Part shown: positions 30,934-39,757 of the stretch, piece after piece
Position numbering within the stretch: position 1 is the first letter of the stretch
Layout: each line of letters starts with the position of its first letter
Assembly: GCF_025630775.1 (NCBI RefSeq)
Contig: NZ_JAOSZE010000006.1
Coordinates: 185,585-249,584 of the forward strand
Length of the DNA stretch: 64,000 nucleotides
Reading direction: 5' to 3'
Source: Actinoplanes sp. KI2
Lineage (GTDB): Bacteria; Actinomycetota; Actinomycetes; Mycobacteriales; Micromonosporaceae
Notes under the pieces: model-generated
What the model was told of the DNA's origin: nothing
What the model saw: the letters and a program-made list of their open reading frames with translations, nothing else
The model's database searches: none
Program-made: the position numbers and the translations under genes

Positions 30934-31061
30934 TTTCTCGCGGCTTTCCAAAACCCCTTTGCCGGTACGCGTCGGCACCGTCCCCAACCGCAGGCGAGCT
31001 TGCTGCAACGCAAGCCCGTGCCGCCACCGCCGGGCTGAGCTGCCGCTCCCGCCGCCCCCGG

Positions 31062-31205
31062 CTCAGCCGAGTCGCCGGCTCTCGGGCGGCTCGGTCGGGC
31101 CGGCGGCATCTCAGCCGAGTCGCAGGCGCTCGGGCAGCTGGGTCGGGCCGGCGGCATCTCAGCCGAGTCGCAGGCGCTCGGGCAGCTGGGTCGGGCCGGC
31201 GGCAT
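31062..31205. repeat. 48-bp tandem repeat, three copies, derived from the neighbouring gene's 3' end
   Basis: Units at 31062-31109, 31110-31157 and 31158-31205. The second and third are identical; the first differs at several bases. A fourth, diverged unit starts at 31206 and is the 3' end of the minus-strand debranching-enzyme gene. Each unit carries a copy of its last codons and stop (TQLPERLRLG then TGA, against the gene's own TGLPKGLRLD then TGA). Confidence 0.85.
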
Positions 31206-31206
31206 C

Positions 31207-33135
31207 TCAGTCGAGTCGCAGGCCCTTGGGGAGGCCGGTCAGGGTTTCGCCGTCGAACGACACCGCTTGGCCGGCGATCCGGAGGCCGTCGACCACGGGC
31301 GCGCCCGGGAGCGGGCCGAGGCGAACCACACCGTTCGGGACGTCCGGGTCCAGGCCCAGCCAGGCCTGGATCATCAGGATCGCCGCGGCCGCGGACCACG
31401 CCTGCGGGTGGCACGCGGCGGGGTAGGGGACCGGGCGGGACAGGTCGGTGCGGGCGTCGCCGCCGTACAGCTCGGGCAGCCGGAAGTCGAACGCCTCGGC
31501 CGCGGTGAGCAGCCCGTCGAACAGGGCCAGGGCGTCGGCCGCGAAGCCGCCCCGGGCCAGGCCGGCGGCGACGATCGCGGTGTCGTGCGGCCAGATCGAG
31601 CCGCAGTGGTAGGACAGCGGCGCGAAACCGCGGTCCGCCGACGACATCGTGCGCAGGCCGTACCCGCCGGACATCGCCGGGGCGGCCAGCGCGGCCGCCA
31701 CCCTCGCCTCCTCCGCCGCGGTCAGCAGGCCGGTGCCGAGCAGGTGCCCGGCGTTGCTGGTGAGCGAGTCGACCGGCCGCTTGTCCCGGTCGAGCGCCAG
31801 CGCGGGGTAGCGGCCCTCGGACACCCAGAACGCGCCCCGGAACCGGGTCGCCATCGCCGCGGCCCAGGACCGCCACCGGGCACCGCCGGGCCGGCCGAAC
31901 GCCTCCAGCAGGGCGGCCGCGTCCAGGGCGGCACGGTACGCGTAGCCCTGCACCTCGGCCAGCGCGATCGGCGCCGCCGCCGTCCGGCCGTCGTGGAAGC
32001 GCACCGCGTCGCCCGAGTCCTTCCATCCCTGGTTGGCGAGGCCGCGCCCGGTCTCGTCCCGGTATTCGAGGAAGCCGTCGCCGTCCGGGTCGGCGTGCTC
32101 GGCCAGCCAGCCCAGTGCCGCCTCCAGGGGCGACAGCAACTCCGCGACGGACGAGGACGCCAAGCCCCAGCGCCACGCGTCGTGCAGCAGGCTGATCCAG
32201 AGCAGGGTGGCGTCGATCGTGCCGTAGTAGGCGGCCGGCAGCCGGTGGGCCGGCGAGACGTCGGACCGGCGCAGCTCGTGCATGATCTTGCCGGGTGCCT
32301 CGCCGGTCTCCGGGTCGACCCTCGTGCCCTGACGGCGGGCCAGCGCGCGCAGCGTGCCCAGGGCGAGCTCGGTGCCGAGCGGCAGCATCATCCGGGCCGT
32401 CCACAGGCTGTCCCGGCCGAAGAGCGTGAGATACCACGGCACACCGGCGCCGAGGAAGGTGTCGCCGTCGTCGATCGCGGTGGTCAGGCGCAGCGCCGCG
32501 AGATCGTCGACCGACCGGGCGACCAGCCTCGCGAGCCGCCGGTCGTGGGCGCGGACGGCCGGGGCGGCGAAGGCGCCGCGCGGGCCGGGCAGCATCACCG
32601 CGCCGGGGTCATCGACGGTCGCCGACCAGCGCAGGACGGTCGACTCGCCGGGCGCGAGCGTCACCGCCCAGGTGCGAATCGGCTCGACCCGGACGGTGAT
32701 GGCGCCCGGCGCCGATGGGCCGGGGCGGCCGGCGCGGACCGCCTCGATCGGCGCGAGGTCGCTCGCCGTCTCGACGGTGACCGTGGTGGTGACCGGCCCG
32801 GTCGCGGTGGAGGCGACCTCGATCTCCTCGTCGATCGAGCCGGGCCGGACCCGGCGGGTGCGGACCACCCGTACGGTAGGGTCGGCGATCTGATCGCCCA
32901 GCCAGCGGGCCACCGAGACGAAGCGGGCGGCACCCGGCCCGGCCGCGGCCCAGCCGATCGGCTCCGGCTCGCGGTCGTCGAGGCGCAGCACGGCCGCGGA
33001 GAGCACCCGGCGGTCGGCGTGGAAGACGCCCTGCACACCGGCCGGGCGGATCTGCCCGTCCGCGCCGCAGAGCGCCGTGGTCGGCGCGGCGATCAACGGG
33101 ACGAGGTCGTGCAGGAGGGGCTGAAGGTGTCGCAC
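31207..33135 (-). CDS. glycogen-debranching-type amylo-alpha-1,6-glucosidase family protein
   Basis: A 642-residue cytoplasmic protein. The first 200 residues form a beta-rich N-terminal domain of the bacterial glycogen-debranching type (GVQGVFHADRRVLS, RRVRPGSIDEEIEV). The rest is an (alpha/alpha)6 barrel with TLFGRDSLWTARMMLPLGTE near 291, GFLEYRDETGRGLANQGWKD near 395 and YHCGSIWPHDTAIVAAGL near 545, which hold the probable catalytic acids. It could release alpha-1,6-linked glucose from glycogen or act on a related glucan or trehalose-like polymer. The DNA encoding its C-terminus has been tandemly duplicated downstream of the stop. Confidence 0.8.
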   Translation of the reverse strand: MRHLQPLLHDLVPLIAAPTTALCGADGQIRPAGVQGVFHADRRVLSAAVLRLDDREPEPIGWAAAGPGAARFVSVARWLGDQIADPTVRVVRTRRVRPGSIDEEIEVASTATGPVTTTVTVETASDLAPIEAVRAGRPGPSAPGAITVRVEPIRTWAVTLAPGESTVLRWSATVDDPGAVMLPGPRGAFAAPAVRAHDRRLARLVARSVDDLAALRLTTAIDDGDTFLGAGVPWYLTLFGRDSLWTARMMLPLGTELALGTLRALARRQGTRVDPETGEAPGKIMHELRRSDVSPAHRLPAAYYGTIDATLLWISLLHDAWRWGLASSSVAELLSPLEAALGWLAEHADPDGDGFLEYRDETGRGLANQGWKDSGDAVRFHDGRTAAAPIALAEVQGYAYRAALDAAALLEAFGRPGGARWRSWAAAMATRFRGAFWVSEGRYPALALDRDKRPVDSLTSNAGHLLGTGLLTAAEEARVAAALAAPAMSGGYGLRTMSSADRGFAPLSYHCGSIWPHDTAIVAAGLARGGFAADALALFDGLLTAAEAFDFRLPELYGGDARTDLSRPVPYPAACHPQAWSAAAAILMIQAWLGLDPDVPNGVVRLGPLPGAPVVDGLRIAGQAVSFDGETLTGLPKGLRLD

Positions 33136-33185
33136 GCGACCTCCTTCGTCCCGTCCGTCCTAGCGGTGCACCGGCCGGGACGGTA

Positions 33186-34028
33186 TCAACGGCTCGGCCC
33201 GACCGCCCGGACCGGCATCTGGCCCGACGTCGACGGCTTCGCCGCCGCGGTGCTCAGCAGCTCCGAGACGGTGACCAGCCGGAATCCGCGGCGGCGCAGC
33301 CCGTCGAACATGGCGGCCAGGCCGCGGATCGTGACCAGTCGCTGGTCGCCGCCGGCGTCGTGGGCCAGGATGATCGATCCGGGCCGCGCCGACTCGACGA
33401 TGTAGCGCGCCTGCCCGGCCGGATCGTTGCGGTACGTGTTCTCGTGCATCTCCATCGACCACAGCACGATGTCGTATCCGCGCTGGTCGGCGGCGAGCAG
33501 GGTGGATCCGCCCAGGTGCCCGTACGGCGGCCGGAACAGGGTGGCGGTCCGGCCGGTGTACTGCCGGATCGCGCTCTGGGTGCGGTCGAGGTCGTCGCCG
33601 ATCTGGGCGAGGTCCTTGGTGGCCAGGTCGTCGTGCTGCCACGAGTGGCTGCCCACGTCGTGCCGGGCCAGCCGGCCGCGGACCAGCTCGGCATGCTCGG
33701 ACAGGTTGCGCCCGACCATGAAGAACGTGGCCGGGACCTGGGCCTTGTCCAGCTCGTCGAGCACCATCGGGGTCCAGTGCGGCGCCGGGCCGTCGTCGAA
33801 GGTGAACGCCACCACCGGCTCGGCGGTCTGCGCGTAGTAGTGGACCGACACGGCCGGGTTGGCGACGGCTTCGAGGTGGTCGGCCGCGGCGGCGTAACCG
33901 CCGGAGACCGGCAGCCGGTCCAGGCCCAGCCAGCCGCGGACCAGCGGTGCGCCGGCCACGCCGGTGGCCACCCCGGCCGCGCCGAGGAGGGCGCCGCCGA
34001 GGACCGCGCGGCGGCTCACCCCGGCCAC
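33186..34028 (-). CDS. Tat-exported polysaccharide deacetylase (NodB domain, CE4)
   Basis: A 280-residue exported enzyme. The start at GTG 34028 puts the twin-arginine signal SRRAVLGGALLGAAG at residues 5-19 and has GAGGGA 5 nt upstream; a longer in-frame start at 34211 would bury the signal 60 residues inside. The NodB domain shows AFTFDDGPAPHW (catalytic Asp and metal Asp), HSWQHDDL (metal His pair) and RPPYGHLG. CE4 enzymes remove N-acetyl groups from peptidoglycan or chitin-like polymers. The gene stands alone, divergent from none and followed by the debranching gene. Confidence 0.82.
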   Translation of the reverse strand: MAGVSRRAVLGGALLGAAGVATGVAGAPLVRGWLGLDRLPVSGGYAAAADHLEAVANPAVSVHYYAQTAEPVVAFTFDDGPAPHWTPMVLDELDKAQVPATFFMVGRNLSEHAELVRGRLARHDVGSHSWQHDDLATKDLAQIGDDLDRTQSAIRQYTGRTATLFRPPYGHLGGSTLLAADQRGYDIVLWSMEMHENTYRNDPAGQARYIVESARPGSIILAHDAGGDQRLVTIRGLAAMFDGLRRRGFRLVTVSELLSTAAAKPSTSGQMPVRAVGPSR

Positions 34029-34293
34029 GGTCGTCCCTCGTCTCCTGGGCACCAGCGTGCTGCCAGCCTCATCGCCTTCTCCCCCGTGCCGGTCGTACAC
34101 GCTTGCAGCATCGTCGATCATGTCAAGCTGCACATCGGTCGCGGGACGGAATTCCGCCCACCGGCTTCGATCGATCGGTCGATATCGGCGGCGGTTGAGG
34201 GGTTCGGCCATGCAGGACAGCCCGGCAGCCGCGCGCGGAGGGTGGGTTGCAGCTAGCTCGCGCGCCGCATCGGGGACTTGGCCTACGCGTACG

Positions 34294-34698
34294 TCAGGAA
34301 GGTTTTCCGAAGAGTGCGTCGCGCTGAGCTTGCGGTAGCGAACATGCTGCCGTTCCGCCCGGGAGAAGGTGGCGGTGGTCGGCGATCCAGCGGTACGCCG
34401 GCCAGGCCGCGAGGCGGACCGGGCCGCGCTGGAGGAGGCCGCCGGCGACCTGCCAGCACCGGCCGGCGTCGTTGAGCAGGAGGGCGATCGCGTCGGGGCC
34501 GGAGCCGCGCTGATCGGAGGACACCCACTGGACCGATTCCTCGCACTGCTGCTGGCTGAGCCCCAGCCGGTCGAGGTCGGCGAACTGCCACGGGACGACG
34601 CGGGCGCGCGTGGGGATGCGGCGCTCGATGAACTCGGCGCAGGTGGTGCAGAAGGAGCAGTCGCCGTCGTAGACGAAGGTCGGGGTCGCCGTGGTCAT
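34294..34698 (-). CDS. DCC-family thiol-disulfide oxidoreductase-like protein (DUF393)
   Basis: A 134-residue protein starting MTTATPTFVYDGDCSFCTTC; the DxxCxxC pattern near residue 11 is the DCC signature. The rest is a thioredoxin-like fold with AAWPAYRWIADHRHLLPGG. Its ATG overlaps the end of the upstream GNAT gene by 4 bp, so the two form an operon. No partner or substrate is evident. Confidence 0.85.
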   Translation of the reverse strand: MTTATPTFVYDGDCSFCTTCAEFIERRIPTRARVVPWQFADLDRLGLSQQQCEESVQWVSSDQRGSGPDAIALLLNDAGRCWQVAGGLLQRGPVRLAAWPAYRWIADHRHLLPGGTAACSLPQAQRDALFGKPS

Positions 34699-35258
34699 TC
34701 TGCGGCCAGGTCGACGTGCAGCCGCAGCTGCGGTACGAGCATGTCGTCGACGTCGAGCGCGCGGCCGGCGCCGTCGGGGGACCAGCCCGCCGAGGTCAGG
34801 AACTTCTGGGTGGCGACGTCCTGCTCGTAGGCCCAGGCCACGGCGTGCGTGAAACCGTCCTCGCGCCACAGGTCGACGGTCGCCGAGAGCAGCCGGCTGC
34901 CGTGGCCGCGGCGACCCCAGCGCGGCTCGACCAGCAGGTCGGTGACGGCGGCGACCTCGGCCGGCAGCGGCGGCTCCTCGGGGGCCTGCGCCTGCTCGTC
35001 GGCGGGGCCGGCCGCGGCGAAGCCGACCACCTCGGTGGCCGACTCGCCCTGCTCGACGGCGATCAGCACCCGGTGCCGCGGCGATGGTGGCTGCTCGATC
35101 GCCTCGAGCCAGGTGCGGGCCAGGAAGGCCTCGTCGAGGTTGGCCAGCACGTGCGCCGGGAACATCCGCCGGTACGCCGTGCGCCAGGTGGAGAGCTGGA
35201 TGCGGGCGATCTCCGCGGCGTCCTCGGGACGGGCGGGACGGACGAAGCCGAGTGCCAT
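34695..35258 (-). CDS. GNAT-family N-acetyltransferase
   Basis: 187 residues. The acetyl-CoA loop is LLVEPRWGRRGHGSRLL (Q/RxxGxG type) near residue 110, preceded by VVGFAAAG and followed by AVAWAYEQDVATQKFLTSAG, giving the full GNAT core. The region at 85-100 is a Pro/Glu-rich insertion. Substrate is unknown. It is coupled to the DCC gene by a 4-bp overlap and divergent from the YcaQ-like gene. Confidence 0.85.
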   Translation of the reverse strand: MALGFVRPARPEDAAEIARIQLSTWRTAYRRMFPAHVLANLDEAFLARTWLEAIEQPPSPRHRVLIAVEQGESATEVVGFAAAGPADEQAQAPEEPPLPAEVAAVTDLLVEPRWGRRGHGSRLLSATVDLWREDGFTHAVAWAYEQDVATQKFLTSAGWSPDGAGRALDVDDMLVPQLRLHVDLAAE

Positions 35259-35309
35259 GCGCCGAGCCTACCGAGCGGGTGGCTCGGCGAAATTGTCGTA
35301 CCCCTGCTC

Positions 35310-35315
35310 TAGCGT
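35310..35315 (+). promoter_or_regulatory. -10 element (TAGCGT) for the YcaQ-like gene
   Basis: The hexamer ends 8 nt before ATG 35324, and no ribosome binding site is present. Confidence 0.35.
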
Positions 35316-35323
35316 GCAGATCG

Positions 35324-36541
35324 ATGGCACCCGAATCGCTCTCCGTCAGCCAGGCCCGGCGCGTCGCGCTCGCGGCCCAGGGCTTCACCGACCCCCGGCC
35401 GGGCGGCGCCACCGATCTGCGCCACCTGCGCCGCGTGCTGCGCCGGCTGCATCTGATCCAGATGGATTCGGTGAACGTGTTGCAGCGCGCCCATTTCATG
35501 CCGCTCTACAGCCGACTGGGTCCCTATCCGGTGCAGCTGCTGGAGCGTGCCGCCTACCGCAAGCCCCGCGAGCTGTTCGAGTTCTGGGGGCACGAGGCGT
35601 CGCTGATCACCACCGATCTGCAGCCGCTTTTCCGCTGGCGGATGGCCCGGGCCGCCGACTTCGCCTGGGGCAACATGAAACGGGTCGTGGCCGAGCAGCC
35701 CGAGCTGGTCGCCTGGGTGCTCGACGAGGTGCGCGCCCGGGGCCCGATCACGGCCGCCGAGATCGAGCACGACGCGCCCCGCCGCAAGGATCACTGGGGG
35801 TGGAACTGGTCGGTGGTGAAACAGGCGCTGGAGTGGCTGTTCTACACCGGCCAGGTGACCGCGGCCGAGCGGACGACGTCCTTCGCCCGCCGCTACGACC
35901 TGCCGTCACGCGTGTTGCCCGCGACGGTGCTGGATGCGCCGACCCCGGCATATCCGGACGCGATCCGGGCGCTGGTCGAGATGTCGGCCCGGGCGCTGGG
36001 GGTGGCCGCCGAGCCGGAGATCCGCGACTACTTCCGCCTGCCCGTCGACGGCTTCAAACAGGCGGTGTCGGAGCTCGTCGAGGACAGGGTGCTCGTACCG
36101 GTCGCAGTGCAGGGGTGGAAACAACCGGCCTATCTGCATCAGGACGCCAAGATCCCGCGCTGGGTTCGTGCGGCCACGCTGGTGAGCCCCTTCGATCCGC
36201 TGATCTGGGAGCGCGGGCGGACGGAGCGGTTGTTCGATTTGTCCTATCGGATCGAGATATATGTGCCTGCGCCGCAGCGCCTTTACGGCTACTACGTCCT
36301 GCCCTTCCTGCTAGGCGATCGGTTCGCCGCCCGGGTCGATCTGAAGGCCGACCGCAAGGCCGGCGTGCTGGAGATCCCGGCGGCGTGGCTGGAGCCGACC
36401 GCGGATCAGGATGAGACGGCTTTCGCCCTGGCGGCCGAGCTGCGGCGGCTGGCCGGCTGGCTGGGGCTGGAGTCGATCGCCGCCCCGGTCAAGGGTGACT
36501 TCGCGGGCCCGCTGGCAGCTGCCCTCGCGGGTGTACCGTGA
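35324..36541 (+). CDS. YcaQ/AlkX-type winged-helix DNA glycosylase family protein
   Basis: A 405-residue protein of the winged-helix family that includes interstrand-crosslink glycosylases (YcaQ) and AZL-type enzymes. Family motifs: LIQMDSVNVLQRAHFMPLYS near residue 44, ELFEFWGHEASLI near 80, and LVSPFDPLIWERGRTERLFD near 286. The last is the QxQ-equivalent/catalytic region and differs between subfamilies. ATG 35324 is preferred to a far-upstream in-frame start. A DUF2752 gene follows with a 4-bp overlap. Confidence 0.8.
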   Translation: MAPESLSVSQARRVALAAQGFTDPRPGGATDLRHLRRVLRRLHLIQMDSVNVLQRAHFMPLYSRLGPYPVQLLERAAYRKPRELFEFWGHEASLITTDLQPLFRWRMARAADFAWGNMKRVVAEQPELVAWVLDEVRARGPITAAEIEHDAPRRKDHWGWNWSVVKQALEWLFYTGQVTAAERTTSFARRYDLPSRVLPATVLDAPTPAYPDAIRALVEMSARALGVAAEPEIRDYFRLPVDGFKQAVSELVEDRVLVPVAVQGWKQPAYLHQDAKIPRWVRAATLVSPFDPLIWERGRTERLFDLSYRIEIYVPAPQRLYGYYVLPFLLGDRFAARVDLKADRKAGVLEIPAAWLEPTADQDETAFALAAELRRLAGWLGLESIAAPVKGDFAGPLAAALAGVP

Positions 36542-37056
36542 CGCTCATGACCCTGGCAGACGAGCCCGTGCAGGGTCCCGCCCTGCCCCCGGAGTGGGTG
36601 GCGCCCCGCCCCGACGTGGTCACCCGCCTGGCCCAGCGCGCCTGGAGCAGGTCGCCGGTCTGGGCCGCCCCGATGGCGATGCTCGTCTGCATGTCCGGCG
36701 CGATCGGCTACACGCTGGCCACCCACCCGGCCGCGGCGGGCGCCGGCGACGCACCGACCTGCCTGCTGAAATACACCACCGGCTTCGTCTGCCCGGGGTG
36801 CGGCGGCACCCGCGCGGCATGGTATTTGCTGCACGGCAACGTCCCGGCCGCGGCCCGGCACCACGCGATCTTCACGTTCGCGGCGCCGTTCCTGGTGTAC
36901 ATGTACATCGCCTGGGCCGGGAAGCGGCTTTTCAACTGGAAGCTGCCGCAGCTCACCATCGGTCCGCGCACGATGATCGCATTCGTGGCGGTCTGGGGTG
37001 TCTGGAGCGTGCTGCGTAACCTGCCCTGGGCCCCGTTCACCGCTTTCTACGTCTGA
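36538..37056 (+). CDS. DUF2752 membrane protein
   Basis: A 172-residue protein with three hydrophobic segments. The motif FVCPGCGGTRAAWYLLHGN near residue 83 is the DUF2752 signature; the CPxCGxTR cysteines could bind metal or form a disulfide. GTG 36538 overlaps the previous stop by 4 bp. Function in the family is not known. Confidence 0.82.
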   Translation: MTLMTLADEPVQGPALPPEWVAPRPDVVTRLAQRAWSRSPVWAAPMAMLVCMSGAIGYTLATHPAAAGAGDAPTCLLKYTTGFVCPGCGGTRAAWYLLHGNVPAAARHHAIFTFAAPFLVYMYIAWAGKRLFNWKLPQLTIGPRTMIAFVAVWGVWSVLRNLPWAPFTAFYV

Positions 37057-37069
37057 GCGGGCCGTCCGA

Positions 37070-37075
37070 TAGGTT
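37070..37075 (+). promoter_or_regulatory. -10 element (TAGGTT) for leaderless dapA
   Basis: The hexamer ends 7 nt before ATG 37083, and no ribosome binding site is present. Confidence 0.45.
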
Positions 37076-37082
37076 GTTCGGT

Positions 37083-37976
37083 ATGACGCACGACCCGCGA
37101 CCCTTCGGACGGCTGCTGACCGCCATGGTCACCCCGTTCGCCCCGGACGGCTCCCTCGACGTCGAGGGCGCGGCGAAACTGGCCACCTACCTCGTCGATG
37201 AGCAGCGCAACGACGCACTCGTGGTCAGCGGCACCACCGGCGAGTCCCCGACCACCACCGACGCGGAAAAGGAGACGCTGCTTCGCGCGGTCGTGGAGGC
37301 GGTCGGCGACCGGGCCCGGGTGGTGGCCGGGGTCGGCACCAACAACACGGCACACACCGTCGAGCTGGCGCATGCCGCGCAGAAGGCGGGCGCGCACGGC
37401 CTGCTCGTGGTGACGCCGTATTACAACAAGCCCCCGCAGGCCGGCGTGGCCCAGCATTTCCTGACCGTGGCCGGGGCGGCCGATCTCCCGATCATGGTCT
37501 ATGACATCCCGCACCGGGCCGGCACGGCGATCGCCACCGAGACCATGTGCCGGATCGCCGAGCACGAGCGGATCGTCGCGGTCAAGGACGCCAAGGGCGA
37601 TTTCACCGCCTCCTCGTGGGTCACCAGCCGCACCGATCTCGCGTATTACTCCGGCGACGACGCGGCCACCCTGCCGCTGCTGTCGATCGGCGGGGTCGGG
37701 CTGGTCGGCACCTCCACCCATTTCACCGGGCCGCTCGCCAAGGACATGATCGAGGCGTACGAGCGGGGCGACGTCGCCACCGCCCTGGCCCTGCACCGGC
37801 AGGCGTTGCCGCTGTTCACCGGCATCTTCCGGGCGCCCGGCACCATGCTGGTGAAGGCCGGCCTGCGCGCCCGTGGCCTGCCCGCGGGCCCGGTGCGGTC
37901 CCCGCTGGTCGACGCCGGCGACGAAGAACTGAACCAGTTGCGCGAGGACGCGGCGAAAGCCGGCATCGTCCTCTGA
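37083..37976 (+). CDS. dapA: 4-hydroxy-tetrahydrodipicolinate synthase
   Basis: Condenses pyruvate with aspartate semialdehyde, the first step toward diaminopimelate and lysine. 297 residues: GTTGESPTTT near residue 48, the tyrosines of YYNKPPQ (113-114) and YDIPHR, and the Schiff-base Lys168 in AVKDAKGD. ATG 37083 replaces a possible TTG at 37074 because TAGGTT ends 7 nt before it and the conserved N-terminus begins there. rnj follows after 16 bp, the usual actinobacterial order. Confidence 0.95.
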   Translation: MTHDPRPFGRLLTAMVTPFAPDGSLDVEGAAKLATYLVDEQRNDALVVSGTTGESPTTTDAEKETLLRAVVEAVGDRARVVAGVGTNNTAHTVELAHAAQKAGAHGLLVVTPYYNKPPQAGVAQHFLTVAGAADLPIMVYDIPHRAGTAIATETMCRIAEHERIVAVKDAKGDFTASSWVTSRTDLAYYSGDDAATLPLLSIGGVGLVGTSTHFTGPLAKDMIEAYERGDVATALALHRQALPLFTGIFRAPGTMLVKAGLRARGLPAGPVRSPLVDAGDEELNQLREDAAKAGIVL

Positions 37977-37992
37977 AAGAGAAAAGACGCGA

Positions 37993-39681
37993 ATGAGTCA
38001 AGCCCACATGGAGCTGGATCCGCCACCGCCGCTGCCCGAGGGCGCCCTGCGCGTCACTCCGCTCGGCGGGCTCGGAGCCATCGGCCGCAACATGACCGTG
38101 CTCGAGTTCGACGGCAAGCTGCTGATCATCGACTGCGGGGTGCTCTTCCCCGACGTCGAGCAGCCCGGCGTCGACCTGATCCTGCCCGACTTCACCCCGA
38201 TCCTCAGCCGGCTCGAGGACATCCAGGCCATCGTGCTCACCCACGGCCACGAGGACCACATCGGCGCCGTGCCCTATCTGCTGGCACACAAGGCGGACAT
38301 CCCGCTGGTCGGCTCCGAGTTCACGCTGGCGCTGGTCGAGGCCAAGCTCGCCGAGCGGCGCCTCGACCCGTACACGCTGACCGTGCGCGAGGGACAGACC
38401 GAGCGGCTCGGCCCGTTCGAGTGCGAGTTCTTCGCGGTCAACCACTCCATCCCGGACGCGCTGGCGGTCGCCGTGCGCACCCCGGCCGGCCTGGTGCTGC
38501 ACACCGGCGACTTCAAGATGGACCAGGTGCCGCTGGACGGCCGGATCACCGACCTGGCCGGGTTCGCCCGGCTCGGCGCCGAGGGCGTCGACCTGCTGCT
38601 CTCCGACTCGACCAACGCCGAGGTGCCCGGTTTCGTGGCGCCGGAGCGGGACATCGGCCCGGTGCTCAGCTCGATCTTCGGCAAGGCCCGCGGCCGGATC
38701 ATCGTGGCCAGCTTCGCCTCCCACGTGCACCGGGTCCAGCAGGTGATGGACGCGGCCTGGGAGTACGACCGCAAGGTCGCGCTGATCGGCCGCTCGATGG
38801 TGCGCAACATGGGCATCGCCCGCGACCTCGGCCTGCTGCACATCCCGGACGGCCTGCTGGTCAGCCTGGACGAGGCGACCAACCTGCCCGGCGAAGAGAT
38901 CGTCTTCATGTCGACCGGGTCGCAGGGCGAGCCGATGAGCGCGCTCGGGCGGATGTCCACCGGCGACCACCGGCACATCACCATCGCCCCCGGCGACACG
39001 GTGGTGCTGGCCAGCTCGCTGGTGCCGGGCAACGAGACCTCGGTCTACCGGGTGATCAACCAGTTGTCCCGGGCCGGCGCCACGGTCATCCACAAGGAGA
39101 CGGCGAAGGTGCACGTCTCCGGCCACGCCCCGGCCGGCGAGCTGCTGTTCCTGCTCAACGTGGTACGCCCGAGCAACCTCATGCCGGTGCACGGCGAGTG
39201 GCGGCACCTGCGGGCGCACGCTCAGCTCGGCGTCGAGTCGGGGGTCGCCCCCGACCGGGTGGTGCTCTGCGAGGACGGCGACGTGGTCGACCTGGTCGAG
39301 GGGCACGCCCGGCACGTCGGCCGGGTGGAGAACCGATACGTCTATGTGGACGGTCTCGCGGTCGGCGACGTCAGCGAGTCGCTGCTCACCGAGCGGCGCA
39401 TCCTCGGCGACGGCGGCTTCATCTCGGCGACCGTGGTGATCGACTCGGTGACCGGCAAGGTGGTCGGCGAACCGAGCGTGTCGGCGAAGGGCTTCTCCGA
39501 GGACCCGGAGGCGTTCAACCCGGTGATCCCGCTGCTCACCGCCGCGCTGCACCGGTCGGCCGAGGACGGCATCACCGACACCCACCAGCTGCAGCAGGTC
39601 GTGCGGCGCACGGTGGGCCGCTGGGTGAACGACGCGTATCGACGACGCCCGATGATCGTGCCGACGGTCGTCGAGGTCTGA
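37993..39681 (+). CDS. rnj: ribonuclease J
   Basis: A metallo-beta-lactamase/beta-CASP ribonuclease with endo- and 5'-3' exonuclease activity in RNA turnover and rRNA maturation. 562 residues: the zinc motif LTHGHEDHIGA near residue 80, HTGDFKMDQ, LLLSDSTNAEVPGF, the beta-CASP stretch FMSTGSQGEPMSALGR near 311, and KVHVSGHAPAGELL near 374. The weak purine-rich stretch AGAGAAAAGA is the only ribosome binding site, suggesting coupling to dapA. Confidence 0.95.
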   Translation: MSQAHMELDPPPPLPEGALRVTPLGGLGAIGRNMTVLEFDGKLLIIDCGVLFPDVEQPGVDLILPDFTPILSRLEDIQAIVLTHGHEDHIGAVPYLLAHKADIPLVGSEFTLALVEAKLAERRLDPYTLTVREGQTERLGPFECEFFAVNHSIPDALAVAVRTPAGLVLHTGDFKMDQVPLDGRITDLAGFARLGAEGVDLLLSDSTNAEVPGFVAPERDIGPVLSSIFGKARGRIIVASFASHVHRVQQVMDAAWEYDRKVALIGRSMVRNMGIARDLGLLHIPDGLLVSLDEATNLPGEEIVFMSTGSQGEPMSALGRMSTGDHRHITIAPGDTVVLASSLVPGNETSVYRVINQLSRAGATVIHKETAKVHVSGHAPAGELLFLLNVVRPSNLMPVHGEWRHLRAHAQLGVESGVAPDRVVLCEDGDVVDLVEGHARHVGRVENRYVYVDGLAVGDVSESLLTERRILGDGGFISATVVIDSVTGKVVGEPSVSAKGFSEDPEAFNPVIPLLTAALHRSAEDGITDTHQLQQVVRRTVGRWVNDAYRRRPMIVPTVVEV

Positions 39682-39757
39682 ACCTTCCGTCTGCGAGGTC
39701 CGTACCTCTGGTCACGGTGCCGCCCCCACGGCACCCGTGGCGAGGGGAGTTCCTCAG

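Noticed and set aside
31062..31205. Possible CRISPR array (regular 48-bp periodicity)
   Set aside because: There are no unique spacers between units, units abut, and they derive from the neighbouring gene's 3' end.
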